Shown here: positions 13,480 to 21,332 of the stretch, piece after piece
How the letters are laid out: every line of letters starts with the position of its first letter
How positions within the stretch are numbered: position 1 is the first letter of the stretch
Assembly (NCBI GenBank): GCA_903889845.1
Contig: CAISZB010000452.1
Location: 1-26,297 of the forward strand
Source: an uncultured Verrucomicrobium sp.
GTDB taxonomy: Bacteria > Verrucomicrobiota > Verrucomicrobiia > Methylacidiphilales > GAS474
Reading direction: 5' to 3'
DNA: 26,297 nucleotides
Position numbers and translations under genes: made by a program
The notes under the pieces: model-generated
What the model was told of the DNA's origin: nothing
Databases searched by the model: none
What the model saw: only the letters and a program-made list of their open reading frames with translations

Positions 13480-14481
13480 ATGCCTTCGCCCGCCCCGACG
13501 ATCCTCCCCCCCGACGCCGCCGCCCTCGCCCGGGCCGCCGCGCTCCTCCGCGCCGGGGAGTTGGTCGGCCTGCCAACGGAGACCGTCTACGGCCTCGCCG
13601 CCAACGCCCTCGACCCCGGGGCGGTGGCGAAAATCTTCGAAGCCAAGAAGCGCCCCTTCTTCGATCCCCTCATCGTCCACGTCCCCGGCCTAGCCGAGGC
13701 CGAGGCCCTGGCGGCCTCCTGGCCGGGCGCCGCCCGGAAGCTGGCCGAGGCCTTCTGGCCCGGCCCCCTGACCCTCGTCCTGCCGAAGCGCCCCGTCGTC
13801 CCCGACCTCGTCACCAGCGGCCTCCCCCGCGTCGCCCTCCGCGCCCCGGCCCACCCCGCCGCCCAGGCCCTCCTGCGGGCCTGCGGCCTCCCCCTCGCCG
13901 CGCCGAGCGCGAATCGCTTCGGCCGGATCAGCCCGACCACCGCCCGCGCCGTTGCCGAGGAATTGGGCGACGCCGTCCCCCTCATCCTCGACGGCGGCCC
14001 CTGCGCCGTCGGCCTCGAATCGACCCTCGTCGCCTTCCCCGAAGAGGGCGGCCTCCCCCTCCTCCTCCGCGCCGGGGGCCTCCCCCGCGAGGAGATCGAA
14101 GCCCTGATCGGCCCCGTCCTCCTCGGCAGCCGGGACACCGCCGAGGGCGAAGCCGCCGCCGCCCCCGGCCAACTCCCCTCCCACTACGCCCCCCGGACCC
14201 CGCTCCGCCGCATCGCCACCGCCGCCGAAATCCCCGCCGCCCGCCGCGCCGCCACCGCCCTCCTCGCCTTCGGCCCCCTCGGGGTCGAGGAGTTCGCGGG
14301 CTTCGCCGCCATCGAAAACCTCTCCCCCGCCTCGGACCTCCGCGAAGCCGCCGCCCGCTTCTTCACCCTCCTCCGCACCCTCGACCACTCCGGCGCGGAA
14401 GAGATCGCCGCCCTCCCGGTCCCGGAGACGGGCCTCGGGCTCGCCCTCAACGACCGGCTGCGAAGGGCGGCGCATCGGTAG
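13480..14481 (+). CDS. L-threonylcarbamoyladenylate synthase (Sua5 type)
   Basis: Makes threonylcarbamoyl-AMP from threonine, bicarbonate and ATP, the first step of the universal t6A37 tRNA modification. The 333-residue product carries the YrdC domain: GLPTETVYGLAANAL (30-44), KKRPFFDPLIVHV (56-68), AFWPGPLTLVLPKR (91-104), APSANRFGRISPTTA (141-155) and GLESTLV (178-184). It then has the Sua5 linker PGQLPSHYAPRTPLR (229-243) and a C-terminal Rossmann-like Sua5 domain, which makes it the long two-domain form (like B. subtilis YwlC/archaeal Sua5) rather than the short TsaC. The C-terminal domain is slightly short. The ATG at 13480 follows a pyrimidine-rich stretch without a clear Shine-Dalgarno. 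It ends convergently with the sialate O-acetylesterase gene, 28 bases away. Confidence 0.95.
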   Translation: MPSPAPTILPPDAAALARAAALLRAGELVGLPTETVYGLAANALDPGAVAKIFEAKKRPFFDPLIVHVPGLAEAEALAASWPGAARKLAEAFWPGPLTLVLPKRPVVPDLVTSGLPRVALRAPAHPAAQALLRACGLPLAAPSANRFGRISPTTARAVAEELGDAVPLILDGGPCAVGLESTLVAFPEEGGLPLLLRAGGLPREEIEALIGPVLLGSRDTAEGEAAAAPGQLPSHYAPRTPLRRIATAAEIPAARRAATALLAFGPLGVEEFAGFAAIENLSPASDLREAAARFFTLLRTLDHSGAEEIAALPVPETGLGLALNDRLRRAAHR

Positions 14482-14509
14482 GGGGAACTATCCCGCTATC
14501 CTAAGAAAC

Positions 14510-16135
14510 CTATTTCCCCGCAACAGGCGTACTCGTCTGCGTGTCGAACGGGGAGGCGGGGAGGCCTTCCTTGTTGTAGAGATTGAGGGGGGGCCGGGCA
14601 TAGCCGGTGTGGCCGTAGCGGACGGCCTTCGGCTGGGGTACGGCGTCGCTCCAGACCAGGACGCTATCGCCCTCGATCTGCGCCTGCGCGGGAACGAAGC
14701 GGTTGTCGGTCCCGGCCACCTCGAAGCCGACGAGGCGGTCGGCGACCGCTCCGGGGACGGCTCCCGCCGGAGCCGGGGTGACGCCGATCGCCAGGCCACT
14801 TCCGACACGGCTGAAGCCGACCCTCATCTTGCCGCCCTCCTCCTGCGCCGAGGCATAGAGCGGGCCGGAGGCTACGAGGTCTTCCCCGTAGGCGACGCGG
14901 CGGGCGAGGAGGGCCAGGCGTCGGCCCACCTCGCTTTTTTCCTTCGGATGGACGTCGTGCTCCTCACCCAGGTCGATGGTGACGGCCAAGCCGGTGTTCG
15001 GCAGGGAGAGAGTCTTCAACTGCGCATCGCGGATCGGGACGAGGTAATCTCCTTCGGCCCAGGAAGGGATCTGGACGAGGAGGAAGGGAAAATCGCCCTG
15101 GCCCCAGCGGCGGCGCCAATCGCCGATGAGGGTCTCCAGCATCTTCGCGTAAGGCTGGCCGCCGTTGTTCGATTCGCCCTGATACCAGAGGACCCCTTTC
15201 AGGCTGTAGGGGATGAGGGGGGCGATCATGCCGTCGAAGAGAATGACGGGGAACTGGGGATAGGCGTCGGGGGAGTTCGGCTTTTTCGGCTCCGGCTCCG
15301 GCGTCGCCGGGGAGCCGGGGGCCGCCTGGGCGGTCTTCTGTTTCCAGGCCTCGTGCTCCTGTTCCCATTTGGGAAGGGTCGTGGTCCGGTAGGCGTCGAG
15401 GATCGCGGCCCAGTTGTCGCGCGTCTTCTCGAACTCGGAGACGAAGCCGGAGAGCGCGGGCTCCGCCCGGGTCGCCTCCAGGCTGGTCCACGACTGGGCC
15501 GCCGTCCCTCCCCAATAGGCGCCGATGAGGCCGAGGGGCTGACCGGGCCGGGCCGCTTGGAGTTCCTTGGCAAAGAAGAGGCCGACGGCGGAGAAGCCGT
15601 TCCACCCGCCGACCTTGACGATGTTCTCCGGCGTGCAGACGACCCACTGCCCCTTGAGGTTATCGCGGACGATGTCGGCCTGGGGCTCGAAGGCGATGCG
15701 ATGGGGGACGAGGAAGAGGCGGAGGCTGGGGAAGTTGAACTGCGGTACGATTGCAGCAGCGTTGGGCGCGTTGCCGATGCCGAATTCCATGTTCGACTGC
15801 CCCGAACAGAGCCAGACGTCGCCGATCAGGACGTCGGTGAAGCGGAGAGTGTTCCTGCCGCTGACCTGCACCTCCACCGGCGTCCGGGTGACGGGCAGGG
15901 GATCGAGGTCGACCCGCCATTGGCCGTTCGCATCGGCGACCGCCTTCCCCTGGCGCTCGCCGACGGTGACGGCGATTTCCTCGCCCGGATCGGCGGTGCC
16001 CCAGACGGGGAGCCTCACGTCCTGTTGGAGGACCATGTGATCCCCGAAGATCGCGGGCAGCTTCACGTCGGCCCGCGCCCCGGCGACCGCGCCCAGGCCC
16101 AGGCCTAGGAGGAGAAATAAGGCGGGGAATCTCAT
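14510..16135 (-). CDS. Sialate O-acetylesterase-like SGNH hydrolase, exported
   Basis: Carbohydrate esterase of the sialate O-acetylesterase (SASA) family, which removes acetyl groups from sugars such as sialic acids or acetylated plant polysaccharides; the true substrate is unknown. The 541-residue product has a signal peptide (MRFPALFLLLGLGLGAVAGARA), an N-terminal beta domain (LPAIFGDHMVLQQDVRLPVW, 26-45) and the SGNH blocks. These are WLCSGQSNMEF with the nucleophile Ser114, GAYWGGTAAQSW (205-216), GVLWYQGESNN (314-324) and the Asp394/His396 pair in HDVHPKEK. A Pro/Glu-rich insertion at about 270-290 is unusual. The C-terminal beta-rich part (about 415-541) fits the family. It begins 17 bases after the heparinase stop, so the two are a likely operon for extracellular polysaccharide breakdown. 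Confidence 0.9.
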   Translation of the reverse strand: MRFPALFLLLGLGLGAVAGARADVKLPAIFGDHMVLQQDVRLPVWGTADPGEEIAVTVGERQGKAVADANGQWRVDLDPLPVTRTPVEVQVSGRNTLRFTDVLIGDVWLCSGQSNMEFGIGNAPNAAAIVPQFNFPSLRLFLVPHRIAFEPQADIVRDNLKGQWVVCTPENIVKVGGWNGFSAVGLFFAKELQAARPGQPLGLIGAYWGGTAAQSWTSLEATRAEPALSGFVSEFEKTRDNWAAILDAYRTTTLPKWEQEHEAWKQKTAQAAPGSPATPEPEPKKPNSPDAYPQFPVILFDGMIAPLIPYSLKGVLWYQGESNNGGQPYAKMLETLIGDWRRRWGQGDFPFLLVQIPSWAEGDYLVPIRDAQLKTLSLPNTGLAVTIDLGEEHDVHPKEKSEVGRRLALLARRVAYGEDLVASGPLYASAQEEGGKMRVGFSRVGSGLAIGVTPAPAGAVPGAVADRLVGFEVAGTDNRFVPAQAQIEGDSVLVWSDAVPQPKAVRYGHTGYARPPLNLYNKEGLPASPFDTQTSTPVAGK

Positions 16136-16152
16136 GCCATCCCGGGCCGCGA

Positions 16153-18138
16153 CTACGGCTTGGCCTCCGGCGCGGGCGCGACCGCCGGGACGATCACCGT
16201 GCGGAGCACCACATGGGTGACCGGCTTCGTCAGGTTCACGCCCAGCCGCATCGGCGTCATCCCCTTGATGAGCCGGAAGCCGGTGATCGGTTCCACCTTG
16301 TTTTCGATCTGGACGCCGTCGCCCGCCCCCTCGACGGTCACGGTCGCGGCGAGGGCGTGGTTCTTCTCATAGACGAGGAAGGAGCCGGGACCGGTCTCCT
16401 TCCAGCCGGAGAGGGTGACGAGGGCGGAGCCGTAGTCGGTCGGCGCGGAGAAGTCGGCCTCGTCGACGATTTCGACCGACGGGCCCGTGCGGTTGAAGAC
16501 GTAGGTGCGGACGAGGCGCGTCAGGCTCGGCACCGGGTAACTCGTCGTCAGGTCCATCTTCAGCGTGTCCTGCGCGTCGGTGAATTCGTTCCCGATGATT
16601 TTCCCGAGGGCCTCTTCGCCGGTTTTCTGAAGCGTCTTCCCGACATAGGGCACGTCGTGCCCGTAGGAATTCATCATCATGCTCTCATACCGGTGCGGGC
16701 CGAAGGTGTTGATCGTGTAATCCTCCATGCCGGGATCGAGGAGGAGCGGCACGTTGCCCTCGGCGACGACGTAGCTGCCGTTGTCGTTGTGGCCGTGCCC
16801 CTGGTAATTCCTCCCACCCTTCACCGCCATCCCGAAGGGAGGCTGCCCCGGCTGGAGGGACCGGCAGATGAGGACGTTCCCTTCCCGGAAAAAGAATCGC
16901 TTCTCCTCGTCCTTATCTGAAACCGCTCCACCGGACGATCCCGCCACGGGACTCGCGCCGAACGTCGGCAGCGGGAACCCGAAGAGGCCGAAGCCATAGA
17001 GACGGTCCCCCAGCGGGTGGGCGCGGAACATGTCGGACTTGTCGGGCTCGAATTCGCCCCCGCTCCAATCCATCCCCCAGCGCTGCTTGATGAGCTGCAT
17101 CAGCGCCGAAGGCATCGAGCGCATCCGCGCGAAGGCATCGCCGAAGGCGGGGAAGACTTCCGGGACGATCCGAAAATGGGGCAGAAAGAGGGCGACCTGC
17201 CGCAGCTTCTCCCCCTCGTACAGGTTCACCTTCCCCTTGGTTTCCTGGTAGAGCGTTTCCGCCAGGCAAAGATAGGAGCCGAAGCCGTAGGCCCAATACC
17301 CGACCCCCTCGATGCAATAGCCGTCGTCGGTGAAGCCGTTCTTGTAGAATTCCATCGAGTTCAGCGCCGCCTGGACGAAGAGGGCGCGCTCCTGCGGGGA
17401 GTCGATCATCGTGAGGGCCGCGCCGACGACCCCGGAGGTGCAGACGGCGTTCCAGTTGTTCGTCCCGACCATCCAACCCCAGGACGGCTTCCCGGCGCGG
17501 ACGGAGGCCTCGTAGTTGGTGAAGATCCGCTTCCGCAATTCCGTGCGGATCGCCAACCGCGTCTCCGGGCGGAGTTTATCGCCCAGCCAGTAATCGACCG
17601 TCGCCAGGTCCCACGCCCGCGCCGAGGCGGCCAGGTCGATGGCTCCCTCCAGGCCCCCGTAGGGATGGGAGACGAGGACGTGGGCGGGGACGCCCCAGCT
17701 TTTTTCCTTCAGGATCGCGTCGAGTTCGGCCTCGACCTTCGGCAGGTAGGTGCCGTCATTGAGGACGCACTCGGCCACGGTGAAGGCGATCAGGCGCGTC
17801 GTCCGCTTCTGGAACGGCTTCTCGTACGTGTCCCGCATCCCCGTCTTCAGCACTTCGTTGAACAGCGCGTCGGTCAGTTCCGGCGTCGGCTCCGTCGCAT
17901 CCTGCGCCGCCTCCTTCACTTCGGCCTGGAAGGCGGGGAATTTCGCCGCCTGGGCCCAGGCCGCCCGGTCGGTGATCGGGGCGCCGACGCCGGTCGGCTT
18001 TTCGGGGAGCCAGGCCGCGATGCGGTCGATCTGTTCGGCCGTCGGAACGGGGAGGACCGGGGGTTCGTCGGCCCGCATCGGGGACGGTGAGGTGAGAAAA
18101 ATCAAAGCCGCCGCCGCTGCCGTTGCTCGATGAAACAT
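16153..18138 (-). CDS. Heparinase II/III-like polysaccharide lyase, exported
   Basis: Predicted lyase that cleaves uronic-acid-containing polysaccharides by beta-elimination in the periplasm or outside the cell. The 661-residue product begins with a signal peptide (ATAAAAALIFLTSPSPMRA). It continues with an alpha/alpha-toroid domain containing WMVGTNNWNAVCTSGVV (222-238) and DGYCIEGVGYWAYGFGSYL (272-290), which match the catalytic/structural blocks of heparinase II/III proteins. A beta-sandwich domain follows, with NYQGHGHNDNGSYVV (444-458), GMEDYTINTFGPHRYESMMMN and a C-terminal beta region. The substrate (heparin, alginate, chondroitin or another) cannot be deduced. The ATG at 18138 lacks a clear Shine-Dalgarno. 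The partner esterase downstream suggests joint attack on an acetylated glycan. Confidence 0.88.
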   Translation of the reverse strand: MFHRATAAAAALIFLTSPSPMRADEPPVLPVPTAEQIDRIAAWLPEKPTGVGAPITDRAAWAQAAKFPAFQAEVKEAAQDATEPTPELTDALFNEVLKTGMRDTYEKPFQKRTTRLIAFTVAECVLNDGTYLPKVEAELDAILKEKSWGVPAHVLVSHPYGGLEGAIDLAASARAWDLATVDYWLGDKLRPETRLAIRTELRKRIFTNYEASVRAGKPSWGWMVGTNNWNAVCTSGVVGAALTMIDSPQERALFVQAALNSMEFYKNGFTDDGYCIEGVGYWAYGFGSYLCLAETLYQETKGKVNLYEGEKLRQVALFLPHFRIVPEVFPAFGDAFARMRSMPSALMQLIKQRWGMDWSGGEFEPDKSDMFRAHPLGDRLYGFGLFGFPLPTFGASPVAGSSGGAVSDKDEEKRFFFREGNVLICRSLQPGQPPFGMAVKGGRNYQGHGHNDNGSYVVAEGNVPLLLDPGMEDYTINTFGPHRYESMMMNSYGHDVPYVGKTLQKTGEEALGKIIGNEFTDAQDTLKMDLTTSYPVPSLTRLVRTYVFNRTGPSVEIVDEADFSAPTDYGSALVTLSGWKETGPGSFLVYEKNHALAATVTVEGAGDGVQIENKVEPITGFRLIKGMTPMRLGVNLTKPVTHVVLRTVIVPAVAPAPEAKP

Positions 18139-18227
18139 AAATGAAAAAAAGGAAGAGGCTCCCCACCCCCTGCCGCGCCGTCTTCGTTTCCGGCCAGGGG
18201 AGGGCGGGGGTGTCCCGTGAAGCCTAT

Positions 18228-20186
18228 CTAAGCCCGGCAGACTTGGCGACGCCGCACAACGATCAGGAGCGCCACGGTTCCCAGGGAGAGGAGCACCAAC
18301 GGGGAGGGCTCCGGCACGGCGACGGCAGTGAACGAGAGGACACCGCTCGAACTGAGGGTCGCCGTGTAGTCCGCCGTGTCGTAGCCGGTGATCGTCAGGC
18401 CCGAGACACTACTGCCGCTGGCAAAGCCGTTGAAGAGCGTGTAGCTGCTCCCATATCCCGCAAAGCCCGTCCCCAGCGTCAGCGACAGGGTGCCGCCGGA
18501 GATCGTGAACGTCCCCGTGCCGCTCCCCACGATCGAGTCGTAGGTGGCGTCGGAGGCCGTGCCGACGTTGAAGACGAGGGTGCCGCCCGTCATCGTGAAG
18601 TTTTGGTTGGCGGACAGGGTCAACGTCGCCGTGGTCGTCGTCCCGTCGAGGTCGAGGCCACCGGAGGAGAGCGTCACGCCGCCCCCCGTCGTCAGGGCGG
18701 TCTGGGCGACCTTCAGGAAGCCGTTTTGCACCGCGAGGGCTCCGATCGTCCGGTTCGAGACGAGCGTCGCCTCGCTGGCCGAGGTGGCAGAGCCGCTGTA
18801 AAGGAACGTCGAGGTCGCCGCGATCGTGCCGGTGCCGCTGAGGGTGTTCGCCGTGGCGTTCCCGCCCGTCGCCTGCAATGTGACGTTCCCCGAAATATTC
18901 GTCGTCGAGGCCGAGACCGAGCCCGTGTTGAAGTTGAACGACTGTGCCTTGACCGTACCGTTCCCCTGGATCGTCCACGATGTGCTGTAGCCCGAGGTCG
19001 ACTGACCACCGCTGAAGACGAAGCCGTTGGTCATGGAGGTGGCGTCGAGGGTGTATCCCGTCGAGGTGCCCGTATCGATGATGTACTGGGCGGCGGTGGC
19101 GGCACTGTAATTGGCAGCCAGGACGGTCGTCGAGGAAGAAGAGCTGAGCGTGAGGTTGCTCCCGAGGAGGAGTTCGACGGGCTGATTGGCGGCGGACTCC
19201 AGGAAGGTCAACGTGGCGATCGTTCCCCCGGTCGAGGTGATCGTCTTCACCGCCGTCGAGGTGTTTCCGCTGGCCCGCAAGGTCAGGTTCCCGATGTTCG
19301 CTGCCCCGAGCGCCAGGGACTGGTTGCCCGAGGTCCCGGTGGAGAAGAGGGAGGTTATGATGTTGCTGCTGATCGAGGTCAGGCCGACGAAACTATTCGT
19401 CGTCCCCGAAAGGACGAGGGAGGCCTGCCCGTAGCCCAGTCCCGACCCGATGGCGATCGTCCCCCCACTGGCGGTGAAATTGCCGCTCACATTGAAGCGA
19501 TTGTCCGTGGAGAGGCCGGTGGTTCCGCTCAACGGGGTGGCACCGAGGACCAGGGTGCCGCCGCTCATGGTAAAGGTGCCGCTCTCATACGTGTTGGAGG
19601 ACGACGTCGAGTAGGTTCCCCGCTCGGCATTGAACGTGCCGCCGGTCATCGAAACATTGCCGGAGATCGTCGCCGCCGAGGACGAGGCCGCCAGATCGAC
19701 CATCCCTCCGCTGGCCACGTTGAGGGTGCCGCCGCCGTTGCCGACGATGAACTTGATTCCGTAGGCCGTCGTCGGATCGACGTAGAGGATGCTGGTGCCT
19801 GCGCTGGCGCTGACCGTCACGTTGCTGGAGACCGTGAAGGTGCTCGACGTCGCGCTCGACGAGTTCTGGAGTACCAGTTCGTTGACTCCCCCGCTCACTT
19901 CGATGAACCCCAGCGTGCCGAGCGAGGCCGAGGCCCCCGCCAAGTCGTAGGTCGTCGCGCGGGTCGTTCCGGAAGAGACGTCGCCTAGGTAGGCGGTGTC
20001 GCCGGAACCGGGATAGGTCGATCCGGAACCGGTGACGACGGTCCAGTTTCCCGACGTCGCCCACGAGCCGCCCGCCGTCGAGCTGGCCCAGGTGTAGGTC
20101 GTCTGCGCTCGGGCCCCCAGCGGGACGGACAGGATGAGCAGAGCGATTAACGCTGCACAGAAAGTTGCGGCGCGGGGATTTTTCAT
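18228..20186 (-). CDS. PEP-CTERM surface protein with autotransporter-like beta repeats
   Basis: A secreted, probably surface-anchored adhesin-like protein of 652 residues. It has a Sec signal peptide (residues 1-27, cut ARA before Gln28; the ATG at 20186 is chosen for this over a start at 20219). Next is a long Ser/Thr/Gly/Asn-rich region of short beta-helix repeats such as MTGGTFNAE, TMSGGTLVLG, TASGGTIAIG and TISGGTLSLTLG. The C-terminal sorting signal is VPEPSPLVLLSL...VVRRRQ (from 624): a PEP motif, one transmembrane helix and an Arg cluster. PEP-CTERM signals are processed by exosortase, which is not encoded in this window. It is divergent from the LacI-type gene, and the 18 bp palindrome at 20256-20273 lies about 70 bases upstream of its ATG, suggesting control by that regulator. 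The sequence is repetitive and fast-evolving, so a ligand cannot be predicted. Confidence 0.92.
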   Translation of the reverse strand: MKNPRAATFCAALIALLILSVPLGARAQTTYTWASSTAGGSWATSGNWTVVTGSGSTYPGSGDTAYLGDVSSGTTRATTYDLAGASASLGTLGFIEVSGGVNELVLQNSSSATSSTFTVSSNVTVSASAGTSILYVDPTTAYGIKFIVGNGGGTLNVASGGMVDLAASSSAATISGNVSMTGGTFNAERGTYSTSSSNTYESGTFTMSGGTLVLGATPLSGTTGLSTDNRFNVSGNFTASGGTIAIGSGLGYGQASLVLSGTTNSFVGLTSISSNIITSLFSTGTSGNQSLALGAANIGNLTLRASGNTSTAVKTITSTGGTIATLTFLESAANQPVELLLGSNLTLSSSSSTTVLAANYSAATAAQYIIDTGTSTGYTLDATSMTNGFVFSGGQSTSGYSTSWTIQGNGTVKAQSFNFNTGSVSASTTNISGNVTLQATGGNATANTLSGTGTIAATSTFLYSGSATSASEATLVSNRTIGALAVQNGFLKVAQTALTTGGGVTLSSGGLDLDGTTTTATLTLSANQNFTMTGGTLVFNVGTASDATYDSIVGSGTGTFTISGGTLSLTLGTGFAGYGSSYTLFNGFASGSSVSGLTITGYDTADYTATLSSSGVLSFTAVAVPEPSPLVLLSLGTVALLIVVRRRQVCRA

Positions 20187-20255
20187 AAAAGGTCTTTCGA
20201 GCAATTGGGCTATCCCCACAGTAAGAGGGGGTTGGGCTTGCCGGAAGGGATTTGG

Positions 20256-20273
20256 AATGCCATTAGTAGCATT
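20256..20273. promoter_or_regulatory. Predicted operator of the LacI-type regulator (site 1)
   Basis: AATGCCATTAGTAGCATT is an 18 bp imperfect palindrome (14 of 18 positions symmetric) with outer arms AATGC/GCATT. It lies between the divergent PEP-CTERM and LacI-type genes and directly abuts the GTG at 20274. It has the same arms and spacing as two sites near 24950-24990. Autoregulation and control of the PEP-CTERM gene are inferred. Confidence 0.62.
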
Positions 20274-21332
20274 GTGAAAGGGCGGGTCATCTTACGCGAC
20301 GTGGCAGAGAAGGCGGGGGTCCATCTGACCACCGCCGCCCGGGCGATGAAAAACGATCCACGCGTCCGGCCGGAGACCCTGGAACTCGTCCAGGGCCTCG
20401 CCAGGAAGATGGGCTACGAGGTCGATCCGATGCTGACCGCGCTGAGCGCCTACCGCACCGCGAAGCGGCCCGCCCAATACCACGGCACCGTCGGCTGGAT
20501 CACCAATTACCCGACGCGGGACGGCTGGCGGCGGCACGAGGCCTTCCGCCTCTATCGGGAAGGGGCGGCCGAATCACTGGCCCGCCAGGGTTACCAGATG
20601 GAGGATTTTTGGCTTCAAGAACCGGGCCTCACGGCGCGGCGGGCCAGCCAGATCCTCCACAGCCGGGGCATCCGGGGCCTCCTCCTCTGCCCCCTCTCCG
20701 TCAGCTACGGTCACCTGAGCCTCCAGTGGGACCGCTTCGCCGCCGTCACCTTCGGCTACACGCTGCTGCGGCCCGAACTCCACTCCGCCACCGCCGCCCA
20801 TTACCACAGCATGCAGGTCTGCGTACGGAAACTGCGCCAGCTCGGCTGCCGCCGCATCGGCCTCGTCGCGCCGAAGTGGATCGACGACCGGATGCACCGG
20901 ATCTGGTCGGCCGCCTATCAGACGCAACTGCCCAAGATGCCGGGGGAAAGGCCGCTGCCCACCCTCTCCCTCGACGAATCGCTGGAACGCGACGATGTTT
21001 CCCAAAGGAAACTCTTTTTCAAGTGGTTCCGCGCCCATCGTCCCGACGCGGTCATCGCCTTCTGGGGGAGCTTCTGCGGGTGGCTCAGGGACGAGGGCTT
21101 GCGGGTACCGGGGGAAGTCTCCTTCGTTTGCCCCATCCTCCAGGAATCGGAGCGGGATGACTCGGGCATCGTCGAGCCGTCGCGGGAGATCGGAGCCGCC
21201 GCCGCCGACTTCCTCGTCGGCATGCTCCACCGGGGCGATTACGGGATACCGCGGATGCCGCAGCAAATCCTGCTGAAGGGGAAATGGAACCCGGGCAGGA
21301 CGGCGGGACGCCGCGCCCCGGCTACTCGCTGA
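20274..21332 (+). CDS. LacI-family transcriptional regulator
   Basis: DNA-binding regulator of the LacI/GalR family, expected to bind palindromic operators as a dimer and respond to a sugar-like ligand. From the GTG at 20274 the product has 352 residues. It starts with the helix-turn-helix (RVILRDVAEKAGVHLTTAARAM, about 4-25, then KNDPRVRPETLELVQ), followed by a diverged hinge (KMGYEVDPMLTALSAYR) lacking the usual hinge-helix residues, and a periplasmic-binding-protein-like sensor domain (GTVGWITNYP, REGAAESLARQGY, SRGIRGLLLCPL, GCRRIGLV, RPDAVIAFWGS, EVSFVCPILQ). In-frame TTG codons at 20238 (with AGAGGGGG six bases before) and 20205 are alternative starts; the GTG is preferred because LacI proteins begin a few residues before the HTH. 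It overlaps the convergent Verru_Chthon A gene by 11 bases. Confidence 0.9.
   Translation: MKGRVILRDVAEKAGVHLTTAARAMKNDPRVRPETLELVQGLARKMGYEVDPMLTALSAYRTAKRPAQYHGTVGWITNYPTRDGWRRHEAFRLYREGAAESLARQGYQMEDFWLQEPGLTARRASQILHSRGIRGLLLCPLSVSYGHLSLQWDRFAAVTFGYTLLRPELHSATAAHYHSMQVCVRKLRQLGCRRIGLVAPKWIDDRMHRIWSAAYQTQLPKMPGERPLPTLSLDESLERDDVSQRKLFFKWFRAHRPDAVIAFWGSFCGWLRDEGLRVPGEVSFVCPILQESERDDSGIVEPSREIGAAAADFLVGMLHRGDYGIPRMPQQILLKGKWNPGRTAGRRAPATR

Noticed and set aside
14482..14519. GGGGAA / TTCCCC inverted repeat between the convergent Sua5-type and sialate esterase genes.
   Set aside because: Only six pairs with a 26-base loop and no T-rich tail; likely chance.
18144..18212. GC-rich imperfect hairpin (18164-18174 against 18203-18212) and a run of seven T on the minus strand behind the PEP-CTERM gene.
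   Set aside because: The stem is bulged, the loop is long and the T run is 14 bases away from the stem, so a terminator is not well supported.
18228..20100. Repetitive Ser/Thr/Gly-rich stretch considered as a tandem DNA repeat.
   Set aside because: Repetition is at the protein level (beta-helix repeats); no direct DNA repeat units of constant length are seen.
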